Origin: Methylacidiphilaceae bacterium
GTDB lineage: Bacteria; Verrucomicrobiota; Verrucomicrobiia; Methylacidiphilales; Methylacidiphilaceae
DNA length: 5,659 nucleotides
Reading direction: 5' to 3'
Assembly: GCA_028687155.1 (NCBI GenBank)
Contig: JAQUAR010000124.1
Coordinates: 1 to 5,659 of the forward strand
Positions within the stretch are counted from its first letter, which is position 1. Each line of letters opens with the position of its first letter. Below, in pieces: positions 1 to 4,515 of the stretch. A program made the translations under genes and the position numbers. The notes under the pieces were generated by a model that worked only from the letters and a program-made list of their open reading frames with translations, had not been told where the DNA came from and did not search any database.

Positions 1-1
1 G

Positions 2-169
2 GCGCAGGAACGACCGCTTGAGCTCGTTCATGGATGCGCCAGCCCGCATCTTGGCAAAGAGGCTCCGCTGCGCCCGCCCGTAGAGTTCCGCATAGGCATC
101 AAGCGACTCCGACTGCTCAGGGAGTAGCGTCAAACGGGTCTGGTAGGTGAAAACCGGGAGCTTACTCAT
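2..169 (-). CDS. tnpB: TnpB-type RNA-guided nuclease, N-terminal fragment (IS607 family)
   Basis: The first 56 codons of a TnpB-like protein are present; the rest lies beyond the left edge. It opens MSKLPVFTYQTRL and continues with a segment containing LDAYAELYGRAQRSLF and MNELKRSFL. This matches the N-terminal region of IS607-associated TnpB proteins. TnpB proteins are RuvC-type endonucleases guided by an RNA from the element's end, but the RuvC and zinc-finger regions are not visible here. The ATG at 167-169 overlaps the end of tnpA by 8 bases (ATGAGTAA), a usual translational-coupling arrangement. The visible part has no lesion, in contrast to tnpA. Whether the full protein is intact cannot be judged. 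Confidence 0.85.
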   Translation of the reverse strand, partial: MSKLPVFTYQTRLTLLPEQSESLDAYAELYGRAQRSLFAKMRAGASMNELKRSFLR

Positions 170-576
170 GGATCGCTTCCAGTGCCTTCTTGGCGCGGTT
201 CTTGGCGGATCTCTTCCCGTAAAGATGGTCAACCAGAATGACGCCAACCTTCGGATCACGCAGGAGCCCGATCATGCCTTTCCGATGGCCGTTCATCCCA
301 GAGCCAACTTCCTTGACGGCCTTGACGATCGGAAGCCGCTTGCTTGAGCGCGAACTCGGTCAGACGTGCCAATTGCCGGTCCAGATCCGCTTTTTGATCG
401 GCGCTGGAGACTCGTGCGTATAGGGCCACGCCATTCGGTTGCGCTGCCTCAGCATGCACAATCACCGTTCCCGTCGGCAACTGCTCGACTGGAACTGGCA
501 AGCGTCCCTCCTTCCACATCCGCCAAGCCGTCTTGTAGCAGACGCCCTGCCGCTTGGCCCATACACTCAACTTCAC
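162..576 (-). pseudogene. tnpA: IS607-type serine recombinase TnpA, frameshifted and internally deleted
   Basis: The GTG-started frame opens MKLSVWAKRQGVCYKTAWRM, the MerR-like helix-turn-helix of IS607 TnpA. It continues to a resolvase start, ALYARVSSADQKADLDRQL, which keeps the probable catalytic serine of the YARVS motif. Near position 341-347 the match moves to another minus frame, reading LPIVKAVKEVGSGMNG and then LLRDPKVGVILVDH. In this frame VDH is joined at about 225 directly to LYGKRSAKNRAKKAL, which is the far C-terminal region of the family. About 50-60 residues are therefore missing, including the usual DRLxRFG block and the segment after it. The reconstructed product is about 138 residues, where the family has about 190-200. 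The TAA at 162-164 overlaps the tnpB start. It is almost certainly non-functional. Confidence 0.85.
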
Positions 577-624
577 TTGAACAACATGCCATATTCATCT
601 ACGTATGACTATATTTTATTTAGC

Positions 625-792
625 TGTTGCCAACCCCTTAATGCGCGTTACCACGATCACGACCTTTCCGGCGATTGGGCGGGCTACCGTGAATGCCATA
701 TCAAACCCGACCTGCTGCTGATCTATCGTAAATCCGATTCCGACACTCTGCGCTTGGCGCGGCTTGGTTCGCACAGCGAGCTTTTCGGCTGA
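625..792 (+). pseudogene. yafQ: YafQ-type mRNA interferase toxin, C-terminal fragment
   Basis: The last roughly 53 residues match the C-terminal half of YafQ, a RelE-superfamily ribosome-dependent endoribonuclease toxin. Visible blocks are HDHDLSGDWAGYRECHIKPD, LLLIYRKSD and RLGSHSELFG followed by TGA. The histidines and aspartate aligned with the catalytic positions of E. coli YafQ (H50, H63, D67, H87) all appear to be kept. The N-terminal half of about 40 residues and any DinJ-type antitoxin are missing: upstream of about 625 the sequence is the terminus of the IS607-type element. The frame stays open upstream to 439, but that part is antisense to tnpA and is not toxin sequence. No start codon or ribosome-binding site is seen for the fragment, so it is probably not expressed as a toxin. 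Confidence 0.8.
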
Positions 793-804
793 CGCCAGCT
801 GCCG

Positions 805-1079
805 CCGTGTCCGTCATACTCGACGACCATGTCTTCCAGGATGGCGACGCGAGCCCCGAGGGCGGTGGAAACCGTGTAGAGAAGGCTGACCATTCCGATC
901 GGTCCTCCGTCTTCCACCGCGAGCAAGATTTCTCCGATCCGCGGATCGGAGAGGATCTCCCGTAAGCCCTGCTCCTGGAGTGCGCCATTCGGCGTAAATT
1001 CCTCCTCTTCGGAGAAAAGGATTTCCAGGAGACGGACGAGGACCGGGATGTCATCGCTCGTTGCCATTCTCAGGTTCAA
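805..1079 (-). pseudogene. GNAT-family N-acetyltransferase, N-terminal fragment
   Basis: The minus frame reads LNLRMATSDDIPVLVRLLEI, an acidic stretch, then GEILLAVEDGGPIGMVSLLY and VAILEDMVVEYDGHG. This is the typical first half of a GNAT fold: beta1, alpha1-2, the beta2-beta3 hairpin and beta4. In the family, beta4 leads into the R/Q-x-x-G-x-G/A acetyl-CoA loop and a further 60 or so residues. Here the match stops around GHGGSW, and the frame then runs on antisense to the yafQ fragment until 723. The 3' half is therefore lost. The start is uncertain: TTG at 1077-1079 gives the natural LNLR beta strand, ATG at 1065-1067 is possible, and the frame is open to 1211 without similarity. The acceptor substrate is unknown. 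Confidence 0.7.
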
Positions 1080-1253
1080 GCCCGTCTTTGAAGCTCGCCC
1101 TTCCCGGCCGAACAATTCCGGAGAGAGGTGGCTCGTCTGCTCTTGTCGGCCAGGTTTCGGGTTCGCTTCCGCGAAGGACGCTTGTTCAGGCGCTCCCGCC
1201 CTTTGCCCCATTGGCTGTTGGGTGCGAGGGATTTGCCGGAAGCGGCGGTGGGC

Positions 1254-1859
1254 TCAAGCCTTGGCAAAAAGCGCTTTGACGGCCTTCCGATACGGCGCAA
1301 GGAAGGTGGAGATGTCGATTCTGCCCTGGATGATTTCGCGAGCGCCGCCAGCAAGGAGGAACTGCATGTCCGTAAGGCCCAGAGATTGAAACAGGGTGCG
1401 AAGCCATGGCACCAGATGGTTGCGAGACGAGTCCAAGGGATCCAGCGGGACGGGAGCGCCGGTGGCGATCAGCACCGTGGCGCGCTTCTTATCGAGGGGT
1501 CGAGTCGATTTCGTCAGCGGTGTCACGATCTGATCGACCCAGAGCTTGAACGAGGAGGGCGGACCCCAATTGTGCATCGGCATCCCGATGACATATTCCT
1601 CGGCATCGAGCAATTCTGCGACAAGTTCGGTCGAGAGTGCGAGCATCTCGTTTTGACGTTGCGTGAGCGACTCCTTCGGCGTGTAGTTGGCGGCAACCCA
1701 TTCCGCGTCGATCGTTGGAATCGCGATCGCCGACAGATCTCACGTGGCGACCGTTCCGAGAGGATTGGCCGTGACCCACCCGGCAACGAAGTCCTCGGTG
1801 AGTCGGCGTGAAATCGAGCGTTCGTCCATGGGACTTGAGTCGATACGAAGCAGCTTCAT
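1254..1859 (-). pseudogene. azoR: FMN-dependent NADH:quinone / azo reductase (AzoR-like) with premature TGA
   Basis: Conceptual translation from ATG 1857-1859 gives a 201-codon protein opening MKLLRIDSSPMDERSISRRL, the flavodoxin-like phosphate-binding start of AzoR. Later blocks are IGMPMHNWGPPSSFKLWVDQ, ATVLIATGAP and a C-terminal PYRKAVKALFAKA. AzoR homodimers bind FMN and use NADH to reduce quinones and azo compounds by two electrons. The length matches the family (about 200-210). Codon 40 (1740-1742) is TGA, where relatives usually have Arg (RDL). This looks like a CGA to TGA transition. The frame is otherwise open to the stop at 1254-1256. GGAGGG lies a few bases before the ATG. Restart at the ATG ending at 1646 would lose the FMN-phosphate site. 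It is most likely a recent pseudogene. Confidence 0.85.
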
Positions 1860-1893
1860 CCATTCCCTCCGTTGTTTGTGGGCTTCATCCGCA

Positions 1894-1913
1894 GGCTCTT
1901 GTCACAGAGAGCC
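1894..1913. promoter_or_regulatory. Short inverted repeat between divergent azoR and sigma fragment
   Basis: GGCTCT and AGAGCC form a perfect 6-bp inverted repeat around an 8-base spacer, midway between the azoR start (minus strand) and the sigma-factor start (plus strand). A regulator-binding site for one or both divergent promoters is possible. It could equally be chance or a weak hairpin. No convincing -35/-10 pair was found near it. Confidence 0.25.
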
Positions 1914-1962
1914 GCATTCGCCCATCACTTTTCTGACGGAGATCGATGGGTAATTGTGACCG

Positions 1963-2170
1963 ATGAACGCAGAAGAACGGCTGGCCGAGCGGTTTGAAGC
2001 CAGTCGGGGCCGCCTCCGGGCGTTGGCCTACCGGATGCTCGGTTCCTTGGGAGAGGCGGAGGACGCCGTACAGACCTCCTGGCTTCGGCTCGTCCGCGCG
2101 GCGGAAACTCCCCAGAACCTGGAAGGATGGCTGACGAGGACGACGGCACGCCTGATCGTCCGGATGGAGG
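1963..2170 (+). pseudogene. ECF sigma factor, region 2 fragment (SigJ/ECF41-like)
   Basis: From ATG 1963 the frame reads MNAEERLAERFEASRGRLRA, then LAYRMLGSLGEAEDAVQTSW and NLEGWLTRTTARL. This is sigma-70 region 2: core RNA polymerase binding, followed by the -10 recognition helix. The wording resembles SigJ/ECF41-type extracytoplasmic-function sigma factors. The family match fades at about residue 65-69, where a normal protein continues into the linker and region 4. Here the frame ends at a TAG at 2230-2232 in unrelated sequence, and I found no region 4 in any frame downstream. The start is fixed by an in-frame TGA at 1957-1959, and no strong ribosome-binding site precedes it. The fragment lacks -35 recognition and should not work as a sigma factor. 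Confidence 0.75.
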
Positions 2171-2487
2171 TGATCTGCGACCCCAAGCATCTCCGCAAAC
2201 TCAGCCTCGCCATGCTTCCATCGCATTCCTAGCCGTGGCAAGCGCACGCGTAATGGCTGACAGGGAGGAGCTCGACAGGAGGGCTCTCCACGAGCGGGTC
2301 GAATTCGCGAGCGTAGGGCCGGTAGGCCTGAAGCCAGGAAAGGAGGAGAGCCGCTCTCCGCAAATGCGGCTCTGAGCCTGGACCTTCTCGAGCACGCACG
2401 TGTAACTGTAACCTTAGGACTCTGCAAAGGACCATGCTACCCTTCTTCCTTTCCCGTCGGCAGCTGATTGTGAAACCAGCACGGCCT
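2171..2487. other. Gene-free stretch with no assigned function
   Basis: This roughly 320-base stretch separates the broken sigma gene from the pRiA4b-type gene. Several short frames are open on both strands, but none has a recognisable domain, a good start signal or convincing family similarity. The left edge is where sigma-factor similarity ends, so it is probably the flank of a deletion or insertion event. A hairpin lies at 2347-2373. A purine-rich AGGAAAGGAGGAGAG precedes the hairpin but no gene follows it. It may be the eroded end of a mobile element; this is a guess from position only. Confidence 0.4.
2347..2373. repeat. Hairpin-forming inverted repeat
   Basis: AGAGCCGC and GCGGCTCT form a perfect 8-bp stem around an 11-base loop, which itself can form a smaller CCGC/GCGG stem around AAAT. 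No T-run follows on either strand, so a rho-independent terminator is not supported. Stems like this also occur near the ends of IS200/IS605-type elements, but no transposase remnant was recognised beside it. Confidence 0.4.
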
Positions 2488-3111
2488 TTAGCTCGCGCTG
2501 AGGCCTCCGCGACCGCCGCGCGGGCGTTTGGGCGTTGTTTTGCGTGACCAGTGTTTTGCGAGCAGCGCGACTTGTTCACCGAGCCAGTCGGCATCGATGA
2601 CGTTGGGATCGAAGTCCTCGGGAATCCATTCTTTAAACTCGGCATGGCGCTCGTGGCCGGGATCGCTGAGGGCTGCGAGTAACTCGGCATAACCCCAAGG
2701 GCCACCGACATCTTCGAGTGGACATCGTCCGGCGGCTTTGGTCAGGCGCGGATAGACGACGCCCGGCACAGGATCGGTGAAGCGCTCGATCTTGATCGTG
2801 TGCTCCCAGTCGTCGCCAAAATCATAGACATATTTCAGGGTCTTTGTGTCCAGATGCTCGAGCACGTCAATCAGGCGGGCTTTGCGGGCATCGAGCGGTC
2901 CCTCATCACCCCAATCCGGATCCGGAACTCCCCATCTGGTATCTTTTACGCGAATCTCATAGAGGTGCGAGTTGTTCCACCCCATCGCCGCTTGGATCGC
3001 AAGATGCAGACGATCGAGCCGGATAGAGAGCGGCATTTCGAGACGGCGGCTAACGAGAGGCTTGACCTCATCGAGCGTGATCTTGAGGACGGCAATGTCG
3101 GCAGGGCTCAT
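2488..3111 (-). CDS. Plasmid pRiA4b ORF-3 family protein
   Basis: A complete 207-residue frame with the features of the pRiA4b ORF-3-like family (PF07929; members are also annotated as IS1096 element passenger TnpR family proteins). It opens with a beta strand, IAVLKITLDEVKPLVSRRLE. Then come LDRLHLAIQAAMGWNNSHLY, the hallmark TLKYVYDFGDDWEHTIKIE, a GRCPLEDVGGPWGYAELL segment and a HAEFKEWIPEDFDPNVID tail. The molecular function of the family is unknown. Members are common on plasmids and beside transposons, and the Tn3-type end at 3174 is only 62 bases upstream. The C-terminus is basic and low in complexity (KTTPKRPRGGRGG). The start is the ATG at 3109-3111, with only a weak GGAG-like sequence upstream. 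No lesions are visible. It is the only apparently intact gene in the accessory part. Confidence 0.9.
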   Translation of the reverse strand: MSPADIAVLKITLDEVKPLVSRRLEMPLSIRLDRLHLAIQAAMGWNNSHLYEIRVKDTRWGVPDPDWGDEGPLDARKARLIDVLEHLDTKTLKYVYDFGDDWEHTIKIERFTDPVPGVVYPRLTKAAGRCPLEDVGGPWGYAELLAALSDPGHERHAEFKEWIPEDFDPNVIDADWLGEQVALLAKHWSRKTTPKRPRGGRGGLSAS

Positions 3112-3173
3112 GCTGCCAGTCTACTCCGCTCCTGCTCTGGCGCCCAGTGTGTGACTTCCACCAAGTGCTGCTA

Positions 3174-3211
3174 GTGGTCGATTCAGAAAACGGAAAAAAT
3201 CGTACGCTAAG
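3174..3211 (+). repeat. Tn3-family (Tn21/Tn501-like) 38-bp terminal repeat, left
   Basis: The repeat begins GTGGTCGATTCAGAAAACGG and ends GTACGCTAAG. It resembles the Tn21 end (GGGGTCG... CAGAAAACGG) in its outer half and the Tn501 end (AAAAAATCGTACGCTAAG) in its inner half. Position 2 is T instead of the usual G. The stop codon of the adjacent tnpA remnant (3207-3209, minus strand) lies inside the repeat, as expected for the transposase-side end of this group. Confidence 0.85.
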
Positions 3212-3302
3212 CTTTGCCAGGCATTCGTAGCGGCCAAAACTTGCCTTGCTCGATCTGCTTGTTCTGCCGCCAGATGTAGTCGCCGGTCAGGTTGATCTGT
3301 TT
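3207..3302 (-). pseudogene. tnpA: Tn3-family transposase, extreme C-terminal remnant (left)
   Basis: Minus-strand codons give [16 protein letters not shown], then EQGKFWPLR and MPGKA, ending in a TAG within the terminal repeat. The NLTGDYxWRQN...FxPLR pattern is the C-terminus of Tn3-family DDE transposases, which are about 1000 residues long. Only about 31 residues are recognisable. The frame is open further upstream to 3524 but loses similarity before K, at about 3303, near the second Tn3-type end at 3346. It is a vestige without function, useful as a marker of a former Tn3 insertion. Confidence 0.8.
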
Positions 3303-3345
3303 CGCTCGGCGGCGGACAGAATGGAGCGTCGGGGCACGCTCAGTC

Positions 3346-3383
3346 GGGCACACCGCAGGAAACGGACTTTTTAGCACGCTAAG
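3346..3383 (+). repeat. Second Tn3-family-like 38-bp terminal repeat, direct orientation
   Basis: The repeat begins GGGCACACCGCAGGAAACGG and ends TAGCACGCTAAG, 38 bases in all. It lines up without gaps with Tn501/Tn21-type ends (GGGG..ACCGCAG..TTCGG, and AGCACGCTAAG of Tn21). It has the same orientation as the repeat at 3174. Its outer edge falls near where the left tnpA remnant ends, which fits a second element inserted into, or fused to, the first. No matching inverted partner of its own was found in the window. Confidence 0.6.
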
Positions 3384-3531
3384 CAGTCGACACCGACCGT
3401 TCGCCCCATGATCGACTATAGGTCCGACCGTCCCGAAGCCGTCATTGACCGTCGAGTTCAAAGATTCCGTCGTTCGCTGAACCGAAGTCCGCGCCTGTGC
3501 GCGGAAGGCGGCCTTGGCGCTCACCCATACG

Positions 3532-3553
3532 ATGTATCTACTTGTTTATACAT
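3532..3553. promoter_or_regulatory. Probable mazEF operator/promoter palindrome
   Basis: ATGTAT and ATACAT form an inverted repeat with a 10-base spacer, 17 bases upstream of the mazE start and in the most AT-rich stretch of the locus. MazE-type antitoxins repress their own operons by binding palindromes that overlap the promoter, so the position fits an autoregulatory operator. TTTATA or TATACAT within it may serve as a -10 element. This is inference from symmetry and position. Confidence 0.4.
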
Positions 3554-3570
3554 GGAGGAGAAAACGGCAG

Positions 3571-3824
3571 ATGTCAAAAACCGCAAAGCTCACCGTGCAG
3601 CAGTGGGGAAACAGCCTCGCCGTACGCATACCCGCCGTGGTGGCGCGTTCTGCGCATTTCGCCATCGGGCAGCCCGTGGAGCTCTCGATCGCGGATGGTG
3701 GGGTGCTCGTTAAGCGCGCCGGTCGGCAAAGCTGACGCTCGCGCAGAAACTCGCCGCGTTTGATCTCGTCCATCACGGAGGCGAGGTGATGGCGACCCGC
3801 CCGGTCGTATCCGAGGTGATGTGA
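3571..3824 (+). pseudogene. mazE: MazE/ChpS-type antitoxin with C-terminal frameshift
   Basis: From ATG 3571 (GGAGGAG at 3554-3560) the product reads MSKTAKLTVQQWGNSLAVRI and VVARSAHFAIGQPVELSIAD. This is a complete SpoVT/AbrB-type DNA-binding domain like that of MazE/ChpS antitoxins. The frame ends at TGA 3733-3735 after 54 residues. The expected tail continues in the next frame from 3729: KLTLAQKLAAFDLVHHGGEV, then ATRPV and a TGA at 3822-3824. One base has therefore been lost around 3721-3728. With the base restored the protein would be about 84 residues, the normal length. The lost tail is the part that wraps the toxin in this family, so DNA binding could survive while toxin neutralisation would not. 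The ancestral stop overlaps the mazF start by one base (TGATG). Confidence 0.85.
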
Positions 3825-4190
3825 TGGCGGCCGGATCGCGGTGGGTCCCGATCCGCCGCGACATGATTTGGATCGATTGTAACCCGCAGGCTGGTCGCGA
3901 GATGAAGGACGTGCACCCGTTAGTGGTGCTCTCGCCCAAGGATTTCAATGAGCGCACGGGAATCGTCATCGGCCTATCGATGACGACGGCGTCCTACAAT
4001 GACACCAACCCATTTGCCACTAAGTTCATCAGTCCCAAGGGAACCGTCAGCTACATTCTTGCGCATCAACCCAACTCATTCGATTGGCGAGCCCGCGCCG
4101 CAAAGCGGCAACCCTTGGGGGCAAGTCCCGGCGGAGCCCTTCGCCCTCGCTTGCGAGACATTGAATCAGATCATCGAAATTGGGGCATGA
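3824..4190 (+). pseudogene. mazF: MazF/ChpB-type endoribonuclease toxin with C-terminal frameshift
   Basis: From ATG 3824 the product reads MAAGSRWVPIRRDMIWIDCN, then PQAGREMKDVHPLVVLSPKD and GIVIGLSMTTASYNDTNPFA. This is the SH3-like barrel of a MazF/ChpB sequence-specific mRNA interferase. The family's GREMxD.HP and MTT motifs are present, with Ser at the usual Pro of GLPMTT. The match holds to DWRARAAKR, then moves to another frame as NPWGQVPAEPFALACETLNQ and IIEIGA, ending at TGA 4188-4190. One extra base around 4109-4111 (CAA, where CAC would keep the frame) explains the shift. Restored length is 121 residues, as expected. As it stands, the frame ends in about 30 unrelated residues at 4201. 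Loss of the last helix and dimer contacts probably inactivates it. Confidence 0.85.
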
Positions 4191-4239
4191 GCAATGGGTG
4201 AGGGTGGATCAGATGACGCTGATGTTATTGTCCGCCCGA

Positions 4240-4287
4240 GCTTCGGGAGACCCGAGCGAACAGAATCGGTCGCCTTCGGCCATTCTG
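4240..4287. repeat. Two adjacent hairpin-forming inverted repeats
   Basis: The first stem pairs GCTTCGGG (4240-4247) with CCCGAGC (4251-4257) around AGA, with one bulged T. The second pairs CAGAAT plus GGTCG with CGGCC plus ATTCTG (4261-4287) around a CCTT loop, with one bulged C, giving about 11 base pairs. They lie 50-100 bases past mazF and downstream of moaE on the other strand. No T-run follows on either strand, so they are not classical terminators. They could slow transcription between the two convergent units or be part of mobile-element end structure. Confidence 0.45.
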
Positions 4288-4411
4288 CCCTCTTCGCCTC
4301 GTTTGGCGCCAGGCGGCCGGACGACGCCATCGAAAGCATCGCGCAGGCGGGTGATCCTATCTCGCACTCGAGCTCGGGCCAGCGCGGCGAAGAGGCCCAA
4401 GACAGAGAACC

Positions 4412-4459
4412 AAGGTGGAGCAAGGCGAGTTCCGGCCGCTACGAATGCCCGGCGAGGCT
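4412..4459 (+). pseudogene. tnpA: Tn3-family transposase, extreme C-terminal remnant (right)
   Basis: Sixteen plus-strand codons read KVEQGEFRPLRMPGEA, the counterpart of [17 protein letters not shown] at the left end. They run into the inverted terminal repeat at 4458. The usual TAG stop is changed to TCG, so the frame would read on to a later stop inside the repeat. Upstream of 4412 the similarity is lost within about 10-30 bases. It carries no function but shows that this end, like the left one, is a transposase-side Tn3 terminus. Confidence 0.7.
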
Positions 4460-4495
4460 TCGCGTATGATTGTTTCCGTTGTCTGAGACGACCCC
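4458..4495 (-). repeat. Tn3-family (Tn21-like) 38-bp terminal repeat, right
   Basis: Read on the minus strand the repeat starts GGGGTCGTCTCAGACAACGG and ends ATACGCGAAG, very close to the Tn21 end. It is the inverse partner of the repeat at 3174-3211 (31 of 38 positions by hand). Its outer edge is only 20 bases past the moaE stop codon, so the Tn3-derived DNA arrived directly downstream of the moa operon without harming it. Confidence 0.85.
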
Positions 4496-4515
4496 GCCCT
4501 CCTCGCAGGTTGTCG

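Larger units (their letters stand above)
1..625 (-). mobile_element. IS607-type insertion sequence, partial and decayed
   Basis: Two overlapping minus-strand genes, a MerR-like-HTH serine recombinase (tnpA) followed by tnpB, identify an IS607-type element. The left part, with most of tnpB and the guide-RNA-encoding end, lies outside the window. The right boundary is placed between about 590 and 630, because tnpA starts at 576 and a yafQ-like reading frame becomes recognisable at about 625-631. IS607 elements normally make no target duplication, so the exact end cannot be fixed from sequence alone. The AT-rich stretch around 596-625 is probably the element's tnpA-side terminus. The element is unlikely to move on its own, because its recombinase is broken. 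Confidence 0.8.
3174..4495. mobile_element. Region bounded by inverted Tn3-family ends and carrying mazEF
   Basis: Two 38-bp Tn21/Tn501-type terminal repeats, at 3174-3211 and in inverse orientation at 4458-4495, bound about 1.3 kb. By hand alignment they agree at 31 of 38 positions. The similarity continues inward for about 45 further bases, because both ends keep the final codons of a transposase reading outward to its terminus. Both are thus tnpA-side ends, unlike a normal Tn3 element, which has tnpA at only one end. Between them lie a second direct-orientation end (3346-3383) and mazEF. The flanking 5-mers, TGCTA and GCCCT, differ, so no target duplication supports a single insertion. It may be a non-autonomous cassette or the product of nested insertions and deletions. 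Confidence 0.6.

Noticed and set aside
723..1211. A 162-codon open minus frame taken as one full-length protein
   Set aside because: Only about residues 45-135 look like GNAT. The front has no similarity and the tail is antisense to the yafQ fragment, so this is a truncated gene, not a new protein.
1740..1742. TGA in azoR read as selenocysteine
   Set aside because: AzoR-type proteins are not known selenoproteins, the usual residue there is Arg, and no SECIS-like stem-loop was identified just downstream.
1128..1811. A 227-codon open plus frame opposite azoR
   Set aside because: It is antisense to a clearly recognisable AzoR reading and has no domain or start signal of its own. High GC content explains the open frame.
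2347..2373. The hairpin as a rho-independent terminator for the sigma fragment or the pRiA4b-type gene
   Set aside because: There is no T-run after the stem on either strand, and it lies more than 110 bases from the pRiA4b-type stop codon.
1885..2427. A 180-codon open minus frame across the sigma fragment and beyond
   Set aside because: Composition is Arg/Pro/Ser-rich, typical of a shadow frame, and it runs opposite the sigma-factor coding sequence. No domain was recognised.
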